Assembly (NCBI GenBank): GCA_018661145.1
Contig: JABJIU010000230.1
Location: 1 to 11,003 of the forward strand
Direction of reading: 5' to 3'
DNA length: 11,003 nt
Source of the DNA: Pseudomonadota bacterium
Lineage (GTDB): Bacteria > Pseudomonadota > Gammaproteobacteria > Arenicellales > UBA868
The translations under genes were made by a program, and so were the position numbers. Positions 5,923-11,003 of this stretch are shown piece by piece (the first letter of the stretch is position 1; each line of letters begins with the position of its first letter). The notes under the pieces are model-generated. The model was not told the origin of the DNA, did no database searches, and saw only the letters and a program-made list of their open reading frames with translations.

Positions 5923-6966
5923 TCAGTAGGTTATCGCGTCTTTACGCCGCAACACATTTATACCACAAAGCATCAGGACAGCTCGCTCCAGTTCCGCCCA
6001 GATACCGCCTGATGCCTGGCGCTGACCTTTGAGCACCTGGTCTGAATGGGCGAGTTGCTGCAGAACTTCCCGGAAGTTTTCCGGATTCAAGCGGCCAAGC
6101 GCGGCTGACATGCACGACACTCGGCTGCGCCAAACACGATAACGCTGTAGCACCGATTTTCTATCTGCGCCCTGGGCAATCTCCAGAGCCATCGGGTAAA
6201 GGCTGCGGACCTCCCGAGCGAGCGCCCAATTAACCAGTATGGCCTCTGATCCCTCGCGCTGCAGTCCATGCAGCATGCGTACGGCCTCGACAGTCTTTCC
6301 GGCGAGGGCCGTATCCACTAGGGCAAATGTCGAAAAACGTGCCTGATCGCTGGCCATGGAATCCAGCGTGTCTTCGTCGAGCTCGGCGCCATTGAGCAGC
6401 AATGGCAGTTTGCTGATTTCCTGGGCTGCGAACAGAAGATTACCCTCAGAGTAGTACGCCAGGCGATCAATAGCACCTGGGGTTGCCTTGATGCCTTGGC
6501 CATGAAGCCGTTCACGAATCCATGCTGGCAACTGCTGCGCGGTCACGGCCCGTGCTTCAACCGCGGTGCTCTGCGACTCCATTGCCTTGAACCACTTGCT
6601 CGACTGGATCGCCCTGTCCACCTTTCCCAGAATCACGACCAGGTGATTCATGCTATCGGTCTCGCTTAGAAATTCCATCAAGACCTCGGCACCAGTGTCA
6701 CCGGGTCTGCCGGTCGGTAAACGGATCTCCAGCAGACGCTTTGAGGCAAAAAGGGACAGCGCCTGTCCAGCCGACAGAATCTGTTTCCAGTCGAGGTCCA
6801 CACCCGCGGTATAACGAAGGATCTCATCAACACCCTGATCGCGTGCAGCCAGACGGATAGCCTCGGCGCTTTCCTCAACCAGCAGGGGCTCTGCCCCAAA
6901 AAGAAGATAGGCGTTGTCCAGGCCCTTTTGCAACCGGCCCGTGAGCGCCGCAGGCGCTAATCGCAA
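5923..6966 (-). CDS. holA: DNA polymerase III delta subunit
   Basis: A 347-residue delta subunit of the clamp loader, which opens the beta sliding clamp. E. coli HolA has 343 residues and the two align end to end. The N-terminus MRLAPAALTGRLQKGLDNAYLLFGAEPLLVEESAEAIR fits the family. The beta-clamp contact region is QALSLFASKRLLEIRLP (68–84), equivalent to the SLFA segment whose Leu-Phe pair wedges into the clamp. The central WFKA and YYSEGNLLFAAQEISKL (171–187) and the C-terminal RVWRSRV...ALGRLN and GIWAELERAVLMLCG blocks are all present. Translation should start at the TTG at 6966: GGGAG lies six bases upstream, the family N-terminus begins exactly there, and no in-frame ATG precedes it. 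The gene starts 27 bases after the lptE stop, the standard gammaproteobacterial pairing. Confidence 0.96.
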   Translation of the reverse strand: MRLAPAALTGRLQKGLDNAYLLFGAEPLLVEESAEAIRLAARDQGVDEILRYTAGVDLDWKQILSAGQALSLFASKRLLEIRLPTGRPGDTGAEVLMEFLSETDSMNHLVVILGKVDRAIQSSKWFKAMESQSTAVEARAVTAQQLPAWIRERLHGQGIKATPGAIDRLAYYSEGNLLFAAQEISKLPLLLNGAELDEDTLDSMASDQARFSTFALVDTALAGKTVEAVRMLHGLQREGSEAILVNWALAREVRSLYPMALEIAQGADRKSVLQRYRVWRSRVSCMSAALGRLNPENFREVLQQLAHSDQVLKGQRQASGGIWAELERAVLMLCGINVLRRKDAITY

Positions 6967-6972
6967 CCGCCG

Positions 6973-6977
6973 CTCCC
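6973..6977 (-). promoter_or_regulatory. Ribosome binding site deciding the TTG start of holA
   Basis: GGGAG on the minus strand lies six bases before the TTG at 6966. With no in-frame ATG or GTG between the lptE stop and the conserved N-terminus, it supports TTG as the holA start codon. Confidence 0.6.
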
Positions 6978-6993
6978 GAAGGGTCGCAAAGCC

Positions 6994-7536
6994 CTACACA
7001 AAGACGACACGGAAGTCTCCCGGGGCTTGCCGGTGATAAGCGATTGTGCCCAGACGCCGGATGATCCGACGAACGATCTCCTGACGCATGGAAATTTTCA
7101 GGGCATCTTCTTCCTGCTTCTTCTGCAGGAGCTGCGTGCTCTTGTATTCGAGGTCACGGCTAAAACTCAGCGAGGTATTGTCCACAAGTACCCTGCCCAT
7201 ACGATCTACCACACGATAAAGAATCTGATATTCCAGCGTATACCCGGTTGCCGTCCCCTGGCTGTCAATCGATTTCACAGAGCGGATATATTCGACGGTG
7301 GCGAGGTCAATGATCACCGAGGCAGACGCAGCATCCTTGACAGGATGCACACCGCTCTGACGAAGCCCATTCCGCAGGTCGGCAACGAGATCTAGATCCT
7401 GCCCTATCACCCACGGGGCTGAGATGACGGGTGCGAGCTCCATCTGCCCGCGCAAATGAAAACCACAGCCCGCCAAAAGAGCCGTTAACAGTATTGCTGT
7501 AAATGTCCGCATTATTCTTAATTTGCCAATGTTCAT
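6994..7536 (-). CDS. lptE: LPS assembly lipoprotein LptE
   Basis: A 180-residue outer-membrane lipoprotein that plugs the LptD barrel and helps deliver lipopolysaccharide to the cell surface. The N-terminus is a lipoprotein signal: a basic and hydrophobic stretch ending in the lipobox LLAGC, with the lipidated cysteine at residue 24, followed directly by the LptE hallmark GFHLRG. The body (LRNGLRQSGV, then a beta-rich GYTLEYQILYRVVDRMGRVLVDNTSLSFSRDLEY, then a long basic helix DALKISMRQEIVRRIIRRLG) matches the LptE fold. Two ATG codons are possible, 7536 and 7512 (180 or 172 residues); both leave a workable signal peptide and neither has a good Shine–Dalgarno site. The open frame to 7665 lies over the end of the MDR gene and is not credible as coding. 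Its usual neighbour leuS is separated from it here by the MDR gene. Confidence 0.95.
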   Translation of the reverse strand: MNIGKLRIMRTFTAILLTALLAGCGFHLRGQMELAPVISAPWVIGQDLDLVADLRNGLRQSGVHPVKDAASASVIIDLATVEYIRSVKSIDSQGTATGYTLEYQILYRVVDRMGRVLVDNTSLSFSRDLEYKSTQLLQKKQEEDALKISMRQEIVRRIIRRLGTIAYHRQAPGDFRVVFV

Positions 7537-7561
7537 GATCGCACCCAAGGCCGGTATGGGA

Positions 7562-7567
7562 ATTATA
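7562..7567 (-). promoter_or_regulatory. Perfect -10 box (TATAAT) upstream of lptE
   Basis: The minus strand reads GCTATAATTCCC in the 64-base gap between the MDR stop and the lptE start, a full match to the sigma70 -10 consensus. No recognisable -35 hexamer lies 16–18 bases upstream (the region is CG-rich), and there is no extended -10 TGn. If used, it would start RNA near 7555 with a leader of about 19 bases to the 7536 ATG, and would serve the whole lptE–rng run. Confidence 0.35.
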
Positions 7568-7600
7568 GCGAGCCCCTTCAGCGCCGCGCGGCCGACGCCA

Positions 7601-8659
7601 TCAGGGCAGGAGGACCAGTTTGCCCGGATAGCGCTTGGAAGTGAAATCGGACTGGGCCTTTGCAATCTCCTGTAGCGGGTAGGTCTGTGACACCCGAGGC
7701 CAAACGACGCCCTCGCGGATCAGGTCGATCAGGTGGGCAAACACCTCAGGCGGCTGATAGGTGCAGCCAAAGACCGTCAGATCCTTAAGGTACAACGTCC
7801 GAAGGTCAGTGCTAACAACCGGACCGGCGATCGCTCCTGAAGTCGCCAACCGGCCGCCGGGACGAAGCGCATCGAGCAATGAGGTAAAAGCGCTGCCGCC
7901 CACGACATCGACAACCACTGAAAAGCCCCGTGGCGGCAGCGATTCCTCACGACCGATGACGGTACCCGCACCGGCCTCACGCACCGCATCCGCCTTGGTC
8001 GGTGAACTGATCGCGGTCACTTCAGCACCCCGCTGGCGGGCAAGCTGCACGGCGGCAAGTCCTACCCCTCCAGAGGCGCCGGTGATCAGCACATGATCGC
8101 GCTCGTTAACCCCGGCGCGGACCAGAAGATTCAGGGCGGTTCCAAAAGCACACGGCATCGCACCGATGTCGATATCTGAAAGCGGCGAATCACTGACGTC
8201 ATAAAGTTGCGCTGCGGGGACACAGCAGAACTCAGCAAAGGCGCCATCGCGCTCAGAACCGAGCGCCTCAAAATATACGGGGTTATCCGATATCGGCATC
8301 GGCTGGTTAATGGCGCAGGTGACTCGCATCCCGGGCTCGATACCGCTGACCCCTTTGCCCACGGAAACAACTTCTCCGCAGAGATCACCCCCCTGGATCC
8401 GCGGAAAGCACAATGCCCCGCCCCAGCCGCCGCTTTCGATATCCACATCACCGACATCATTGGTCGCGGCTGATACCTCCTGGGCGTACCAGCCGATGCG
8501 TGTATTGATGTCGGTATTGTTGACGCCTGCCGCCAGTACCCGCACGAGCACTTCTGAGGCAGCGGGGACCGGTACCGGAATCCTCTCATTCCAGACGAGC
8601 TTTTCCGGGCCGCCGTGCCCCACCAACTGAACACCATACATAGTCTGCGATGGGCTCAT
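7601..8659 (-). CDS. Zinc-independent MDR-superfamily oxidoreductase (quinone oxidoreductase-like)
   Basis: A 352-residue medium-chain dehydrogenase/reductase. The N-terminal GroES-like domain runs from YGVQLVGHGGPEKLVW through GEVVSVGKGVSGIEPGMRV. The Rossmann domain carries LITGASGGVGLAAVQLARQRGAEVTAI, the A-x-x-G-x-x-G dinucleotide motif typical of quinone oxidoreductase/enoyl reductase MDRs. The catalytic-zinc ligands of alcohol dehydrogenases are absent (GVNNTDIN at the usual Cys site, GGDLCGE at the GHE site) and the structural four-cysteine lobe is missing, so it should act without zinc on an unknown carbonyl or enone, most likely with NADPH. A family-specific insert, GWYAQEVSAATNDVGDVDIESGGWGGALCFPRIQ, follows the first ligand position. 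The start is uncertain: ATG at 8659 or 8641, or TTG at 8722, none with a clear ribosome site; similarity begins at the 8641 Met. It sits between leuS and lptE, usually direct neighbours, so it is an extra gene in this cluster. Confidence 0.88.
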   Translation of the reverse strand: MSPSQTMYGVQLVGHGGPEKLVWNERIPVPVPAASEVLVRVLAAGVNNTDINTRIGWYAQEVSAATNDVGDVDIESGGWGGALCFPRIQGGDLCGEVVSVGKGVSGIEPGMRVTCAINQPMPISDNPVYFEALGSERDGAFAEFCCVPAAQLYDVSDSPLSDIDIGAMPCAFGTALNLLVRAGVNERDHVLITGASGGVGLAAVQLARQRGAEVTAISSPTKADAVREAGAGTVIGREESLPPRGFSVVVDVVGGSAFTSLLDALRPGGRLATSGAIAGPVVSTDLRTLYLKDLTVFGCTYQPPEVFAHLIDLIREGVVWPRVSQTYPLQEIAKAQSDFTSKRYPGKLVLLP

Positions 8660-8704
8660 CACTGACTGATTCGCTAGGCGCAAACCATCGGCAAGGTGTC
8701 CCAG

Positions 8705-8748
8705 GCGATCAGCCCCCGCCAAATGCCATTTTCCATGGCTCAGATCGC
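8705..8748 (-). repeat. Imperfect inverted repeat / stem-loop in the leuS–MDR spacer
   Basis: On the plus strand GCGATCAGCC (8705–8714) is matched in reverse complement by GGCT-CA-GATCGC (8737–8748). As RNA from the leuS side it gives a ten-pair stem with a two-base bulge and a 22-base loop, beginning about 18 bases after the leuS stop. The loop holds the dyad AAATG-C-CATTT (8721–8731). No T tract follows the downstream arm, so it is not a standard intrinsic terminator. Possible roles are a 3'-end stabilising structure, an attenuator, or an operator for the MDR gene. Confidence 0.5.
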
Positions 8749-8765
8749 GATCGGAGTCGTCACTT

Positions 8766-11003
8766 TCAGATAACCACGTTCACCAGTTTGCCGGGAACAA
8801 CAATAACTTTTCGCACAGGTTTTTCTCCTACGTGACGGACCACATTTTCATCGGCGAGAACCGCTTCTCGAATCGTGTCGTCGTTCGCATCCGCATCGAT
8901 CTCAATCTGGCTTCGCAGTTTGCCGTTAATCTGGACCACGAGGACTTTAGTGGCGGCGATCAGGGCATCGTCGTCTACCTGGGGCCAGGGTGCATCCAGA
9001 AGATCGCCTGGCATATTGAGCTCACGCCATAACACGTGACACACGTGCGGCGTAATAGGTGCGAGGACCCGGATCAGGATACCGAGGACCTCGCGCATAA
9101 CTGCAATCCGCCCGACATCCTCGCGTGGATCGAACCGGTCCAGGGCATTAAAGCTTTCCATGCACGCCGCGACCACGGTATTGAACTGGTGGCGCTCCAT
9201 ATCGCGGGTGATCTTCTGCAACGCACTGTGAAAAACACGCCGTAACGCACGCGCCTCTTCATCAAGGTCTGCAGTTGATCCCTTGTCCTCTGAGACTGTC
9301 TTGCGGTGGGTGTGTACCAGGGTCCACAAGCGGCGCAAAAAGCGCTGGGATCCGGCTACAGCATCATCATTCCATTCAAGCGCCTGATCCGGTGGCGACG
9401 CGAACATCGTGAAAAGCCGCACCGTATCGGCACCGTATCGGTCCACCAAGGTCTGGGGATCCACGCCGTTATTTTTTGACTTGGACATCGTGGTCCAGCC
9501 TGTCGGGGTCAGGGCAACACCATCGACGGCCCGCCGGGCTGCAGTGGTTTTGCCTTTGGCGTCCTTCTCAATCTCAACCTCGTCCGGGCGGACCCAGACA
9601 CGACCCTGCTCAGCGCTGTCGTGATAATAAGCCTCGGCCAGCACCATGCCCTGACATAGAAGCTGCGTTGCCGGTTCGTCGCTGCTCACGAGATTCAGAT
9701 CCCGCATCAGTTTGTGCCAGAAGCGGAAATACATGAGATGCAACACTGCGTGCTCGATACCACCGATATAGTGATCAACCGGTAACCAGTAATCGGCGCG
9801 TTGATCCAGCATACCCTCTGCGTTGGGTGTGCAATATCGGGCGTAGTACCAACTGGACTCGACAAAGGTATCGAAAGTATCGGTTTCCCGTTCCGCGTCC
9901 CGGCCACATTCCGGACAGGCAGTTTTACGCCAGTCGGGATCCGCCTTGATTGGGGACTGGACCCCCATGAAGGTCACATCTTCGGGCAACAGCACGGGCA
10001 AGTCTTCATCAGGCACCGGCACCGTGCCGCAGTCGGGACAGTAAATCACCGGTACCGGGCAGCCCCAGTAGCGCTGGCGCGAAACGCCCCAGTCACGAAG
10101 ACGGTAATTCACCTTGCGCTCACCGATACCCCGTGCTTCGATATGCTCGGCAATCCGCTCAAAGGCGGTGTCAAAATCCAGTCCGCTGAAGTCGCCTGAA
10201 TTGACCGTGAAGGTCTCTTCTTTGGCGGGCCAGGCTGCTTTGGTGACATCAACGGCTTCGCCGTCCGCCGGTGCCACCACCTGAATGATGGGCAGTGCGT
10301 AACGGCTGGCAAAAGCATGGTCACGTTCATCGTGCGCCGGCACAGCCATGATCGCACCGGTGCCGTACCCCATCAGCACAAAATTCGCCACCCAGATGGG
10401 GATGAGCTCACCGCTTAAGGGATTGACCGCATCAATACCCAGTGCCACTCCCTTTTTTTCAACAGACTCGAGCTGCGCCTCGCTGACGCCGCCGCTCGCA
10501 CACTCGTCAATAAATGCCTTTATCGCGGCATCGCGTTTACCCGCCTCTACGGCGAGCGGATGATCGGCCGCCACCGCCATAAAGGTGGCGCCGAAAATGG
10601 TATCCGGTCGAGTCGTGAAAACCCGCAGGGCTTCGCCACCGTCCGCCAATGCAAAATCGACCTCTATCCCATTGGATCGCCCGATCCAGTTCCGCTGCAT
10701 GGTCTTCACCGAATCTGGCCAGCCCGGCATTCGATCAAGTCCCTCAAGGAGTTCATCCGCATAAGCTGTGATGCGGATGAACCATTGCGGTATCTCGCGT
10801 TTTTCGACAACGGCCCCGGATCGCCAGCCCTTGCCATCGATCACCTGTTCATTGGCCAGTACTGTCTGATCAACCGGGTCCCAGTTGACCACGGCGTTTT
10901 TACGGTAGGCGAGACCTTTTTTCACCAGCCGGGTAAAGAACCACTGTTCCCAGCGGTAGTAATCGGGCTTGCAGGTTGTGACCTCGCGCGACCAGTCGTA
11001 GGC
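8766..11003 (-). CDS. leuS: Leucyl-tRNA synthetase (5' end beyond the window)
   Basis: The window holds the last 745 residues; against E. coli LeuRS (860) roughly the first 115–120, including the HIGH-type signature, lie outside. The visible part starts AYDWSREVTTCKPDYYRWEQWFF and is in frame to the stop. It charges tRNA-Leu with leucine. Landmarks in order: RNWIGRSNG; the CP1 editing domain with TTRPDTIFG and MAVPAHDERD (the aspartate that guards against leucine hydrolysis); NYRLRDWGVSRQRYWG; a zinc ribbon with CPDC (bases 10029–10040) and CPEC (9906–9917), a pair that E. coli LeuRS lacks; DTFDTFVESSWYYARY; YIGGIEHAVLHLMYFRFWHK; the catalytic loop TMSKSKNNG in place of KMSKS (9477–9491); the anticodon-binding helices; and the C-terminal domain ending VRKVIVVPGKLVNVVI. 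The GTG at 10925 is an internal valine, not the start. It leads the cluster, with a structured spacer before the MDR gene. Confidence 0.98.
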   Translation of the reverse strand, partial: AYDWSREVTTCKPDYYRWEQWFFTRLVKKGLAYRKNAVVNWDPVDQTVLANEQVIDGKGWRSGAVVEKREIPQWFIRITAYADELLEGLDRMPGWPDSVKTMQRNWIGRSNGIEVDFALADGGEALRVFTTRPDTIFGATFMAVAADHPLAVEAGKRDAAIKAFIDECASGGVSEAQLESVEKKGVALGIDAVNPLSGELIPIWVANFVLMGYGTGAIMAVPAHDERDHAFASRYALPIIQVVAPADGEAVDVTKAAWPAKEETFTVNSGDFSGLDFDTAFERIAEHIEARGIGERKVNYRLRDWGVSRQRYWGCPVPVIYCPDCGTVPVPDEDLPVLLPEDVTFMGVQSPIKADPDWRKTACPECGRDAERETDTFDTFVESSWYYARYCTPNAEGMLDQRADYWLPVDHYIGGIEHAVLHLMYFRFWHKLMRDLNLVSSDEPATQLLCQGMVLAEAYYHDSAEQGRVWVRPDEVEIEKDAKGKTTAARRAVDGVALTPTGWTTMSKSKNNGVDPQTLVDRYGADTVRLFTMFASPPDQALEWNDDAVAGSQRFLRRLWTLVHTHRKTVSEDKGSTADLDEEARALRRVFHSALQKITRDMERHQFNTVVAACMESFNALDRFDPREDVGRIAVMREVLGILIRVLAPITPHVCHVLWRELNMPGDLLDAPWPQVDDDALIAATKVLVVQINGKLRSQIEIDADANDDTIREAVLADENVVRHVGEKPVRKVIVVPGKLVNVVI

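Noticed and set aside
8743..8752. GATCGCGATC as a HIP1-like repeated palindrome
   Set aside because: HIP1 is GCGATCGC and is recognised by high genome-wide frequency; this is a different single site, and one copy says nothing about abundance.
10452..10460. A AAA AAG slippery heptamer in leuS (minus strand, Glu-Lys-Lys codons), in the phase used by dnaX for -1 frameshifting
   Set aside because: The EKKG residues are conserved in LeuRS, so the heptamer follows from the protein sequence; the frame continues intact, and I see no upstream Shine–Dalgarno stimulator or obvious downstream stem to support programmed shifting.
10925..11003. LeuRS starting at the GTG at 10925
   Set aside because: The frame continues to the window edge with AYDWSREVTTCKPDYYRWEQWFFTRL, which matches LeuRS immediately upstream, so the GTG is an internal valine codon and the gene is cut by the window.

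Overview
The window is a gammaproteobacterial housekeeping gene cluster. All eleven genes I can support lie on the minus strand, so transcription runs from high to low coordinates. I see no mobile element, prophage, CRISPR array, rRNA or tRNA, and no defence or biosynthetic island. The organism assignment rests on two things: the conserved order leuS–lptE–holA–(proA)–nadD–rsfS–rlmH, and the continuation into maf–rng–nitrilase. LptE and the RNase G type of enzyme point to a Gram-negative proteobacterium. In E. coli rlmH is followed by mrdA/rodA, whereas here maf and rng follow directly. That suggests a non-enterobacterial gammaproteobacterium; I cannot name the genus. By eye the DNA is moderately GC-rich and uniform along the window.

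Layout in transcription order: leuS (8766 to beyond 11003, 5' end missing); a 106-base spacer with a notable inverted repeat; a zinc-independent MDR oxidoreductase (7601–8659) that is not part of the usual cluster; a 64-base spacer with a TATAAT box; lptE (6994–7536); holA (5923–6966); proA (4638–5918); nadD (3964–4641); rsfS (3600–3986); rlmH (3113–3595); maf (2505–3116); rng (1001–2512); an 80-base spacer with a good sigma70-like promoter; a Nit-type amidohydrolase (63–920); and 62 bases of AT-richer flank. No gene-free stretch exceeds 300 bases.

From lptE to rng the genes are spaced by at most 27 bases or overlap by 4, 23, 4 and 8 bases, so this is almost certainly one transcript with translational coupling. 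The genes serve core functions: translation (leuS, rsfS, rlmH), RNA maturation and decay (rng), replication (holA), outer-membrane LPS export (lptE), NAD and proline synthesis (nadD, proA), and pool or metabolite cleaning (maf, nitrilase).

I did not find a clearly new system. The points worth a second look are the extra MDR gene and the structured spacer before it, the absence of a yhdP-like gene between rng and the nitrilase, a TMSKS form of the LeuRS KMSKS loop, and a NadD whose second nucleotide-binding motif has lost its Ser/Thr residues.
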